Of a stretch of DNA of 64,000 bases, positions 37,601-44,700 are shown piece by piece. The DNA comes from Microvirga ossetica (GTDB lineage: Bacteria > Pseudomonadota > Alphaproteobacteria > Rhizobiales > Beijerinckiaceae): assembly GCF_002741015.1 (NCBI RefSeq), contig NZ_CP016616.1:4187501-4251500 (forward strand), read 5' to 3'. Each line of letters starts with the position of its first letter. Within the stretch, counting starts at the first letter, position 1. Below the pieces are notes generated by a model. It saw nothing but the letters and a program-made list of their open reading frames with translations, was not told the DNA's origin and did not search any database. Made by a program: the position numbers and the translations under genes.

Positions 37601-39490
37601 AGTGAGCAGGGACGACGTGCGGGCGAGATAGCGCACCGTCTCTTCGAGCGGCGGCAGATCCGGAACACGATTGGACGGGAGCAGGCCTTCCTCCGCCAGC
37701 GCCTTCGCAAAGTGTTGTTTGTCGGCTGCCCGGGCCACGCGCTCGTCGGCAGCCTTTTTCGGTTCGAAGATCCCGAGCGTCTGCCGCAGGTCGATGTCGA
37801 GACCCTGCCACCAGCCGGTGAAGGTCGGCAGGTCATGGGTGGTGATCACGGCAAGGGCCGAGCGCGGATATTCGCTCGGCTTCTTGAAGGCCGAGCCTGT
37901 CCGCTCGAAGGGCAGGACGCGGTAGCTCAGGACGCCTGATTCCATGATGGCATCGGAAAAGCCTTCCGGTGCCGTGCCCAGATCCTCTGCGATCACCAGG
38001 CATTGCGCGCGGTGGCTCTCCACGCGCAGCACGGCAAGCATGGCTTCGAACGGGTAGTCCACATAGGCGCCCTGCGAGGCAGGCGCGCCGGATGGGATCA
38101 GGAAGAGGCGCTGCAGCTGGAAAGCGTGGTCGATGCGGATGGCGCCCGCATGGCGCATATTGGCCGAGACGAGATCGCGGAAGGCGGCGAGTCCTTGCTC
38201 CTCCAGGGTGAGCGGATTGAAGGGCGGCAGGCCCCAATCCTGTCCCTGGGGTCCGAGGGGATCCGGGGGCGCTCCGGTGGAGAGCTTCGGGGCATAGCGC
38301 TCGGGTGTCGCCCAGATCTCGGAGCCTCCCCCATCCGCGCCGACCGCGAGGTCACGATAGAGACCGATGGGCAGTCCGGCGGCGTGGGCATGCTCGGCAG
38401 CCTGCGCGAGCTGTCTATCGGCCAGCCATTGCAGCCAGGCATTGAAGGAGATGCGCTCCGCATGGTCCAGGCGAAAGCGCCGGACGGCTACGGAGTGGAC
38501 CGAGCGATAATCCTCCGGCCATTCGCCGATCCAGAACCGGCCCTGCTCACGCAAATGCTCCGACAGCGCTTCGAAGGTCGCGTGTGCTTCGAGCGCCTCG
38601 CCGCCCGCGCGCCGGAACGCCTCGAAGGCGGCGTGGTCGCCCGATGCCCGAAAAGATGCCCAGAGAGAGTCGAGAAGGGAACGCTTGATCGCCCAGGCCT
38701 CGGCATAGTCGATCAGCTGGGCGCTGCGGAGCCGGGCAAGGCGCGCCTGCAAAGCCGGGTCGTCGAGAAGCCGCTTCGCGTCGCTTTCGGCGAAGCCATC
38801 GACCTTTGTCGGGTCGATATAGATCGGCTCCAGGAAAAGGCGTGAGGAGGGCGAGTAGGGCGAGACCTTCGAGCGATCCGACGCGAAGAGTGCATGGACC
38901 GGGCTGAGGCCGAGGAAGGCGCCGCCGACATGGCCGATGCTTTCCGCCGCGAGCGCCACATCGGAAAAGTCGCCGATCCCGAAGTCGCGCTCCGAGCGCA
39001 GCGAATAGATCTGCGCCGTCGCGCCCCAAAGCCGCGTATCGTCCTTCAGGGCGTCCAGCTCCCAGCACCGCGCCGGGGCGGCGATGATCGTCGTTTCGGT
39101 CTTGCCCACCCGGAGGCGGTGATAGCCCATGGGCAGGGCGGGAACATCGAGCGCGGTCTCGCCCTTGCCAAGCCGCCCTTCGTGAACCGCGCCGCTCTCT
39201 TCGATCAGGATCCAGTCCTGCGACCCGGGCGGTCCGCGAAACTTAACTGTCGAAGCTGTCTCCGCTTCGAGCGTGACGACCGCCGGGATCGGTCCCGTCT
39301 TCAGCCGCTCCAGCCGCTCGATGGAGTCCTGTGCTCCCTGCTCCGACGTGACATCGAGACCGAGGGCGGCGAGCATCGCCCTGCGCGTCTCTGGCGCCGT
39401 CGCGACGGTCTTCCCGAACGCGTCGGTGTAGTCCTCGGAAATTCCGACAAGCGCGGCCATCCGCTCCAGCAGAGCGTTCAGCTTGCTCAT
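34616..39490 (-). CDS. Fused 4-alpha-glucanotransferase / malto-oligosyltrehalose synthase
   Basis: A single 1624-residue frame joins two enzymes. Residues 1 to about 695 are MalQ (GH77), with RIDHAFQLQRLF, VIAEDLGTAPEGF and TTHDLPTFTGWWQG carrying the three catalytic acids. Residues from about 698 are TreY (GH13), beginning RATYRLQFHKGF. TreY continues with GYDIVDHTVISPELGG, RFFDINTLAGIRVE, GLRIDHIDGLADPEGY, VEKILEPGE and ATHDTKRGEDARARL, ending after DIYQGTEFWDFSLVDPDNRR. MalQ reshuffles maltodextrins and TreY turns their reducing end into a trehalosyl unit. ATG 39490 overlaps the treZ stop (ATGA) behind AAAGGACC. Both halves appear intact. Confidence 0.93.
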   Translation of the reverse strand: MSKLNALLERMAALVGISEDYTDAFGKTVATAPETRRAMLAALGLDVTSEQGAQDSIERLERLKTGPIPAVVTLEAETASTVKFRGPPGSQDWILIEESGAVHEGRLGKGETALDVPALPMGYHRLRVGKTETTIIAAPARCWELDALKDDTRLWGATAQIYSLRSERDFGIGDFSDVALAAESIGHVGGAFLGLSPVHALFASDRSKVSPYSPSSRLFLEPIYIDPTKVDGFAESDAKRLLDDPALQARLARLRSAQLIDYAEAWAIKRSLLDSLWASFRASGDHAAFEAFRRAGGEALEAHATFEALSEHLREQGRFWIGEWPEDYRSVHSVAVRRFRLDHAERISFNAWLQWLADRQLAQAAEHAHAAGLPIGLYRDLAVGADGGGSEIWATPERYAPKLSTGAPPDPLGPQGQDWGLPPFNPLTLEEQGLAAFRDLVSANMRHAGAIRIDHAFQLQRLFLIPSGAPASQGAYVDYPFEAMLAVLRVESHRAQCLVIAEDLGTAPEGFSDAIMESGVLSYRVLPFERTGSAFKKPSEYPRSALAVITTHDLPTFTGWWQGLDIDLRQTLGIFEPKKAADERVARAADKQHFAKALAEEGLLPSNRVPDLPPLEETVRYLARTSSLLTSLQIEDVTGELNQPNMPGMDVGHPNWRRRLSSTVETIASPGSLMARLAVVLAEEGRDRRARGNALSGPPPRATYRLQFHKGFTFDDAMKIVPYLAELGISHLYASPIQKAAPGSTHGYDIVDHTVISPELGGEAGFLRLTQALKMHGLKLLLDIVPNHMGVGGKDNGWWLSVLEWGPLSPVAKAFDIDWQRTGADGKLISPFLGGLYGEVLDKGELQLQFDAEEGSFSVWHWEHRFPICPLTYPVVLDQAIAALDVASADTGKLRSLTERLRALADGVSPENQASLPDECEALKQELARIVSASPALQKALDRVIAILNGTQGSPESFNALHRLLEAQAYRLSYWRVASSDINYRRFFDINTLAGIRVEIPEIFDKTHELIVRLVEEGHVHGLRIDHIDGLADPEGYTRALQRKVGPGFYVAVEKILEPGETLRSWPVAGTSGYDVLNVIDGVLVDSTAGEAFERIYRKASNLRGSYDTLLEQAKLEIVENNFASELEVLVSDIKAIADASRRTRDYTIFALRQALIEIIAAFPVYRSYIRDGEPAAEDVRLIEETIAAAQESSTLPDRGVHDFVAAVLLGRIEAAAQGDVRRFRRRFQQLTGPVMAKSLEDTLFYRYGRLIALNEVGGDPGHFGLSLAAFHAANADRASAWPHAMIATATHDTKRGEDARARLLALSEMPEEWSKALDLWQELVSPHLSDVNGAPAPDANDRVILLQALLGAWPLELLAKADARQLASFRERKEDYLIKALREAKRHTSWVHPNEAYETAAMKLLQTVLDPRSPFIERIRPLARRLSVLGTLNGLSRTVLKLTLPGVPDIYQGTEFWDFSLVDPDNRRPVDYGARSAALKTSAPLEDLMRNWPDGRIKQHIHAKLLRDRSGAPGLYAEGDYHPLTVEGARASQVIGYIRRHRTDTLAVIVPRLWAQRLGQADGPVFDASLWQDVSVALPHGKWLNVITGEKILIDGDQNRLSDFMGMIPFAVLRSAGGGGAPG

Positions 39491-41301
39491 GCCGATGGTC
39501 CTTTCGTCACGATGGCGCTCCACGGCGGGAGAATTCCTCCGGAGAGATCGAGGTTCGGGCTGGTCCAGAGGATTCGCGCCGAGGGATGTCGATCCGTCGT
39601 CACTGAGCCGTCGCCGAAATTGGCCGTCATGCGGAGGCTGCCGTCGGAGAAATTCCAGACCACGTCGAGCGTCTTCTCTCGTGAGACAGTGTAGCGGGAG
39701 CCCAGGTAATCGCCCTTGAGGAGCGGGACGATTTCCCGGCGCCGGATGGCGAGCAGCTCACGCGTTTGCGACAGGGCCTCCCGATGCGGCGAGTTCTCCG
39801 GTTCCGACCAATCGATCTTCGACCGTTCGAATGTCGCGCGATCCGTCGGATCGGGAATCGTCTGCGACATCTGCGGATCTGTGAAGGCCTTGAAGCGCTT
39901 GAACTCGCCCCGGCGACCGTCACGCACCGCTTTCGCGAGGTCGGGCTCGTTCTCGAAGTCGACGAAAAACTGGAACGGCGTCGAGGCAGCCCATTCCTCG
40001 CCCATGAACATCAGGGGAATCTGCGGCGCAAGCAGAAAGAGTGCCTGCGCCAGGGCGAGGCGCTCGGCCGGAATGAGGTGCGAAAGACGCTCGCCGAAGG
40101 CGCGGTTGCCGATCTGATCATGGTTCTGCAGGAATGCGATGAAGGCAGACGGCGGCAGATGGCCCGAGGGTTCGCCGCGTGTGACGCCGTCCTTGTGCGG
40201 CGAGGGATCGCCCTGATAGGCGAAGCCCTCCGCAAGCGCTCGCGCGAGATGCTCGAGCGGCCTGTTCGCATAATCTTCGTAGTAGCCTTCGTTCTCTCCC
40301 GTCAGGAGAGCATGCCAGGAATTGTGAATGTCGTCCGCCCACTGCGCGGTATGAAGGCTCGCGCGTCGGTCGGCCTCTCGGCCGAGCCAGCGCGCCTGAT
40401 TGGCTTCGTTCTCGAGGACGAGATGGACATGGCGATTCTTGATATGCTGCCGGATGCGGGTCGCGAGCTCCTCGATGAAATGGGGATTTCCGTCATCGGT
40501 GATGGCATGGACCGCATCGAAGCGCAGCCCGTCGATGCGGTATTCCTCCAGCCAGTAGAGGGCGTTGTGAAAGAAGAAGTCGCGCACGATGCGGCTGCCT
40601 TCGCCGTCCACGTTGATGCCTGCACCCCATGGGGTCGGATGGCGCTCCGTGAAGAAGGATTTGGCATAGGCGTGCAGATAATTCCCCGACGGGCCGAAAT
40701 GGTTGTAGACCACGTCGAGGAAGACCATCAGGCCAAGCTCGTGCGCGCGCTCGACGAGACGCTTGAGATCATCCGGGCTGCCATAGGCGGCATCGGGCGC
40801 GAAGGGCAGAACGCCGTCATAGCCCCAGTTTCTCCGGCCCGGGAATTCGCCGATCGGCATGAGCTCGATCGCCGTGATGCCGAGATCGCGCAGGAACTCC
40901 AGCCGGTCGGACAGGCCGGCATAGGTTCCTTCCAGGCTCGCCGTCCCGACATGCACTTCATAAAGGACAGCCTCTTCCCACGGCCTGCCGGTCCAGGACG
41001 TGTCGGACCAGGTGTAGGACCGGGGATCCACCACGAGGCTGAGGCCGTGAACGTCGTCAGGCTGGAAACGCGAGGTGGGGTCCGGCACGACCAGATCGCC
41101 GTCGATCCTGTAACCGTAGCGGCTTCCGGCGCGTGCCTCCTTCGAGACCAGACGATACCAACCGTCCTTGTCGGCATCGAGCGGGAACTCGGCACCGTCC
41201 AGGACAAGGCGCACATCGCGGGCGGTCGGCGCCCACAAGGCAAAGCGGACGCCGTCGGAGGTTATCTCAGCCCCGAAGGGCATGGAGTGAACGCACCGCA
41301 T
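39487..41301 (-). CDS. treZ: Malto-oligosyltrehalose trehalohydrolase
   Basis: A 604-residue GH13 enzyme that cuts trehalose from the maltooligosyltrehalose made by TreY. The N-terminal beta-sandwich (about 1-95) is followed by a barrel with GYDGVLPFAPDAAYG, GLRFDAVHAI (nucleophile Asp), LVLENEANQARWL (Glu) and QNHDQIGNRAFGERL (Asp). I chose ATG 41301, preceded by GGAGATC, over an upstream GTG at 41328. It heads the leftward treZ-malQ/treY-glgB-glgX group. A perfect EcfG-type promoter lies 33 bp upstream of this start, indicating general-stress control of trehalose synthesis. Confidence 0.95.
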   Translation of the reverse strand: MRCVHSMPFGAEITSDGVRFALWAPTARDVRLVLDGAEFPLDADKDGWYRLVSKEARAGSRYGYRIDGDLVVPDPTSRFQPDDVHGLSLVVDPRSYTWSDTSWTGRPWEEAVLYEVHVGTASLEGTYAGLSDRLEFLRDLGITAIELMPIGEFPGRRNWGYDGVLPFAPDAAYGSPDDLKRLVERAHELGLMVFLDVVYNHFGPSGNYLHAYAKSFFTERHPTPWGAGINVDGEGSRIVRDFFFHNALYWLEEYRIDGLRFDAVHAITDDGNPHFIEELATRIRQHIKNRHVHLVLENEANQARWLGREADRRASLHTAQWADDIHNSWHALLTGENEGYYEDYANRPLEHLARALAEGFAYQGDPSPHKDGVTRGEPSGHLPPSAFIAFLQNHDQIGNRAFGERLSHLIPAERLALAQALFLLAPQIPLMFMGEEWAASTPFQFFVDFENEPDLAKAVRDGRRGEFKRFKAFTDPQMSQTIPDPTDRATFERSKIDWSEPENSPHREALSQTRELLAIRRREIVPLLKGDYLGSRYTVSREKTLDVVWNFSDGSLRMTANFGDGSVTTDRHPSARILWTSPNLDLSGGILPPWSAIVTKGPSA

Positions 41302-41333
41302 CTGATCTCCGGGTATCGATGAAAGCACTTGCG

Positions 41334-41358
41334 AACGGACATGTTAAGGCAAGGTTCC
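41334..41358 (-). promoter_or_regulatory. EcfG (general stress sigma) type promoter of treZ
   Basis: Read leftward the sequence is GGAAC, then 16 bases, then CGTT, exactly the alphaproteobacterial EcfG/SigT consensus. The expected start of transcription, near 41327, leaves a leader of about 26 bases before the treZ ATG. Trehalose genes are classic members of the PhyR-EcfG regulon, so position and consensus agree. Confidence 0.7.
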
Positions 41359-41467
41359 GGCTCAAATCAAAAAAACAGCCAAGCTCGGTTTCGCTGTAAC
41401 AGAGCCGCGGCATGGAGCGCAGGTTCCAGCCTTCTGAGTGCATCAAAAATTTTTTGAAAATATTTTC

Positions 41468-41493
41468 GGAACACTTCGCCGGGGCAGCGAGTT
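41468..41493 (+). promoter_or_regulatory. Possible EcfG-like promoter of the second glgA
   Basis: GGAAC at 41468 is followed after 17 bases by AGTT, close to but weaker than the EcfG consensus (A instead of C before GTT, and spacing one longer than at treZ). It lies about 57 bases before the chosen start of the GlgA-like gene, just after an AT-rich tract (AAAAATTTTTTGAAAATATT). It would make the gap a bidirectional stress promoter. Confidence 0.35.
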
Positions 41494-41549
41494 TGACGCC
41501 CGACTTCCTATGGCGCGGGGGTCGCTGGGGATTGCGCCGCTTAGCGAAC

Positions 41550-43076
41550 ATGCTGGACTCATTTCGACTGGAAGCCGGTGCGGCTTTCCCGACGGTAGCG
41601 CATGCCGAATTGCAGGCAAGCGCCCAGCCGTCCATTTCCGTCAAGCGACGGCAGTCTATTCTATTCGTCACATCCGAGATCGCAGATTACATCAAGGCCG
41701 GCGGCCTCGGTGAAGTATCCGCCGCCTTGCCGCGGGCGCTGCGGCATCACTATGACGTGCGCATTCTCATCCCGGGCTATCGCCAGGTTCTGTCGCAGAT
41801 CGGGCCCGTAAAGGAAATCGCCCGACTGCCGGCATCCTTCGGCATTCCCGCCTGCGGTCTGGGGCGCGGGACGACCCGGGACGGCCTGACCGTCTACGTT
41901 CTGCTGTGCCCTGAACTTTACGACCGCGACGGCTCGCCCTATGTCGACGGCTTCGGCGTCGATTGGAGCGACAACGACATCCGCTTCGCGCGTCTGGGCC
42001 TGGCCGCTGCCGACATCGCTTGCGGCTATGGCGACTCTCTGTGGCGTGCCGACCTTCTGCATCTCAACGACTGGCCGTCGGGCCTCGCATCGGCCTATCT
42101 CGCCTGGCGCGGCAGGCCGATTCCGACGATCCTGACCATCCACAATCTCGCCTATCAGGGCCTCTTCGACCGCAGGCGTCTGTCGCATCTGGGGATTCCC
42201 GACGCGGCCTTCCAGATCGACGGCGTCGAGTTCTACGGCAAGCTCTCCTTCCTGAAAGCCGGCATCTATTACTCGTCCCATATCACGACGGTGAGCTCCA
42301 CCTATGCTCAGGAGATCACGCAGCCGGAATCCGGATGCGGTCTCGACGGTCTGCTCAGGACCCGCGCCGAGCAGGGCCGCCTCGACGGCATCATCAACGG
42401 CATCGACGAGAGCTGGGATCCGAGCCGGGATCCCTATCTGGTGAGCCCGTTCTCGGCCGAGAACTGCCACGGCAAGCGCGCCAATGCGAGGAACGTGCGC
42501 GACACGTTCGGGCTCGCGCTCTCGAACGGTCCGCTCTTTGCGGTGGTGTCGCGTCTCGTGCATCAGAAGGGCGTCGATCTCGCGATCTCCGCTGCTGAAG
42601 AAATCGTCTCGCAGGGCGGGCAGATCGCCGTCATCGGTCAGGGCGAGCCCCGGTTCGAGGCCGAGTTGCAGGCGCTGGCGCAGCGCCATCCGGGCTCCGT
42701 CGGCGTGAAGATCGGCTATGACGAGGGCGAGGCGCGGCGCATGTATGCGGGCAGCGATTTCCTGCTCATGCCCTCGCGTTTCGAGCCGTGCGGGCTGAGC
42801 CAGATGTATGCGCAGAAATTCGGCTCCCTGCCCATCGCGCACAGGACCGGCGGCCTTGCCGACACCATCGAAGATGGCGTCAACGGCTTCCTGTTCGGCG
42901 AGCCGTCGCTCAAGCGCTTCAAGGACGCGATCGGCAGAGGTCTCGAGACCTTCCGCTCGCGCTCCCGCCTGATCGAGATGCGCCGCGCCGCGATGAAACG
43001 GCCCCACGGCTGGGATCGATCCGCATCCCGATATCAGGAAGTGTACGAACGCGCCTGTCGGAAAGCTGTCGCGTAA
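41550..43076 (+). CDS. Glycogen/starch synthase family protein (second GlgA-like)
   Basis: A GT5 glycogen synthase paralogue of about 508 residues. KAGGLGEVSAALPRAL stands in for the KTGGL motif, LLHLNDWPSGLASAYL for the HAHDW region, and [21 protein letters not shown] for the nucleotide-sugar site, so catalysis looks possible. The start is uncertain: ATG 41550 gives a 30-residue lead before the first beta strand, without a clear ribosome site, and the frame is open to ATG 41412. It diverges from treZ. A role in alpha-glucan synthesis under different conditions from the glgC-linked copy is likely. Confidence 0.85.
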   Translation: MLDSFRLEAGAAFPTVAHAELQASAQPSISVKRRQSILFVTSEIADYIKAGGLGEVSAALPRALRHHYDVRILIPGYRQVLSQIGPVKEIARLPASFGIPACGLGRGTTRDGLTVYVLLCPELYDRDGSPYVDGFGVDWSDNDIRFARLGLAAADIACGYGDSLWRADLLHLNDWPSGLASAYLAWRGRPIPTILTIHNLAYQGLFDRRRLSHLGIPDAAFQIDGVEFYGKLSFLKAGIYYSSHITTVSSTYAQEITQPESGCGLDGLLRTRAEQGRLDGIINGIDESWDPSRDPYLVSPFSAENCHGKRANARNVRDTFGLALSNGPLFAVVSRLVHQKGVDLAISAAEEIVSQGGQIAVIGQGEPRFEAELQALAQRHPGSVGVKIGYDEGEARRMYAGSDFLLMPSRFEPCGLSQMYAQKFGSLPIAHRTGGLADTIEDGVNGFLFGEPSLKRFKDAIGRGLETFRSRSRLIEMRRAAMKRPHGWDRSASRYQEVYERACRKAVA

Positions 43077-43154
43077 CTTTCGTCGCGGCCTTCACTGCCT
43101 CAAACCCGAATGTCGCTCAATTTTCGTTCAGCAAGATGAATTCGCACGCGCAAA

Positions 43155-43169
43155 TGCAACGACGTTGCA
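43155..43169. promoter_or_regulatory. Dyad upstream of the urea operon, candidate enhancer site
   Basis: TGCAACG-A-CGTTGCA is a perfect inverted repeat centred about 117 bp upstream of the -24 element of the urtA promoter, where enhancer-binding activators such as NtrC usually bind. It shares the TGCA ends of the NtrC consensus but is 15 rather than 17 bp long, so the identity of the regulator is a guess. Confidence 0.35.
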
Positions 43170-43278
43170 GCCTCATTCTTGAGCCCGTGCCATTTTTTGA
43201 GGCAGAGTGCGCGCGCTCAACTCTCTTCCCTCGAAGACAGGTAGCTTTGCCGTCTACGACACGATCTGAAAACAACAC

Positions 43279-43293
43279 TGGCATGGTTCTTGC
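43279..43293 (+). promoter_or_regulatory. Sigma-54 (-24/-12) promoter of the urt-ure operon
   Basis: TGGCATG-GTTC-TTGC matches the sigma-54 consensus TGGCACG-N4-TTGC at all but one position, with invariant GG and GC ten bases apart. It lies 51 bp before the urtA start. A sigma-54 promoter on a urea uptake and urease operon implies activation by NtrC or a similar enhancer-binding protein under nitrogen limitation. Confidence 0.72.
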
Positions 43294-43343
43294 GTAATGC
43301 CCCGACGTTGCACCTGAAACAGGGCGGCCAAGGGAGACGATCT

Positions 43344-44633
43344 ATGTCGATGTTGAAGATGACCCGTAGAAGCCTGATGGCGCTTGCATCCGCAGCGCTG
43401 GTTTCCGGTGCCATGGCGGGAGCGGCGCAAGCGCAGGAGACCATCAAGGTCGGTGTTCTGCATTCCCTATCCGGCACGATGGCGATCAGCGAGACGACGC
43501 TGAAGGACGTCATGCTGATGCTCATCGAAGAGCAGAACAAGAAAGGCGGTCTGCTCGGCAAGAAGCTCGAGGCCGTCGTGGTCGATCCGGCTTCCAACTG
43601 GCCGCTCTTTGCAGAGAAGGCGCGCGAGCTGATCAGCCAGAACAAGGTTTCAGCGGTCTTCGGTTGCTGGACCTCCGTGTCCCGCAAATCCGTGCTTCCG
43701 GTGTTCAAGGAACTCAACAGCGTTCTCTTCTATCCCGTGCAATATGAGGGCGAAGAGAGCGAGCGCAACGTGTTCTACACGGGCGCGGCGCCGAACCAGC
43801 AGGCCATTCCCGCCGTCGATTACCTCGCCAAGGAAGAAAAGGTCGAGCGCTGGGTTCTCGCCGGCACCGATTACGTCTATCCGCGCACGACCAACAAGAT
43901 CCTCGAATCCTATCTCAAGGCGAAAGGCGTGAAGGCCGAGGACATCATGATCAACTACACGCCGTTCGGGCATTCCGACTGGCAGACCATCGTCGCCGAC
44001 ATCAAGAAGTTCGGCGCGTCCGGCAAGAAGACTGCCGTGGTGTCCACCATCAACGGCGACGCCAACGTTCCGTTCTACAAGGAGCTCGCGAACCAGGGCG
44101 TGAAGGCGACGGACATTCCCGTCGTGGCGTTCTCGGTCGGCGAGGAAGAGCTCGCCGGCATCGACACGAAGCCGCTCGTCGGCCACCTGGCTGCCTGGAA
44201 CTACTTCCAGTCCGTCGAAACGCCCGACAACAAGGCCTTCATCGAGAAGTGGAAGACCTTCACCAAGAACCCGAAGCGCGTCACCAACGATCCCATGGAA
44301 GCGCATGTGATCGGCTTCAACATGTGGGTGAAGGCCGTGGAGAAGGCAGGCAGCACGGATCCCGACAAGGTGATCGATGCCATCGTCGGCGTCGAGGTTC
44401 CGAACCTGACCGGCGGCGTTTCGAAGATGCTCCCGAACCACCACATTACCAAGCCGGTCCTCATCGGCGAGATCAAGGACGACGGACAGTTCGAGACCGT
44501 TTCTCAGACCGACGCTCTCGTGCCCGGCGATGCCTGGTCCAAGTTCCTCGACGGCTCGAAGGACCTGATCGCCGACTGGAAGGACCTCAAGTGCGGCAAC
44601 TACAACACCGTCACGAAGAAGTGCGGCGCCTGA
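43344..44633 (+). CDS. urtA: Urea ABC transporter substrate-binding protein
   Basis: A 429-residue periplasmic binding protein of the UrtA group. The signal sequence contains TRRSLMALASAALVSGAMAG, with cleavage expected after AAQA; the twin Arg raises the possibility of Tat export. The mature part shows VGVLHSLSGTMAISE, FGCWTSVSRKSVLPVFKE and FYPVQYEGEE, which separate UrtA from general amide-binding relatives. ATG 43344 follows GGGAGACGATCT; residues upstream in frame cover the sigma-54 promoter and are not coding. It is the first gene of the urea operon and is followed by a stem-loop. Confidence 0.96.
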   Translation: MSMLKMTRRSLMALASAALVSGAMAGAAQAQETIKVGVLHSLSGTMAISETTLKDVMLMLIEEQNKKGGLLGKKLEAVVVDPASNWPLFAEKARELISQNKVSAVFGCWTSVSRKSVLPVFKELNSVLFYPVQYEGEESERNVFYTGAAPNQQAIPAVDYLAKEEKVERWVLAGTDYVYPRTTNKILESYLKAKGVKAEDIMINYTPFGHSDWQTIVADIKKFGASGKKTAVVSTINGDANVPFYKELANQGVKATDIPVVAFSVGEEELAGIDTKPLVGHLAAWNYFQSVETPDNKAFIEKWKTFTKNPKRVTNDPMEAHVIGFNMWVKAVEKAGSTDPDKVIDAIVGVEVPNLTGGVSKMLPNHHITKPVLIGEIKDDGQFETVSQTDALVPGDAWSKFLDGSKDLIADWKDLKCGNYNTVTKKCGA

Positions 44634-44648
44634 CCTCCTGACGAAAAC

Positions 44649-44672
44649 GAGGACGGCCGCAGGGCCGTCCTC
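44649..44672 (+). terminator. Stem-loop between urtA and urtB
   Basis: GAGGACGGCC and GGCCGTCCTC form a perfect 10-bp stem around the loop GCAG, 15 bases after the urtA stop and 28 bases before urtB. There is no U-run. Such intercistronic hairpins usually act as partial terminators or 3'-end protectors so that the binding protein is made in excess over the permeases. Confidence 0.6.
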
Positions 44673-44700
44673 ACCTTGTCCTCCGTTCAAAGTTGATTGC

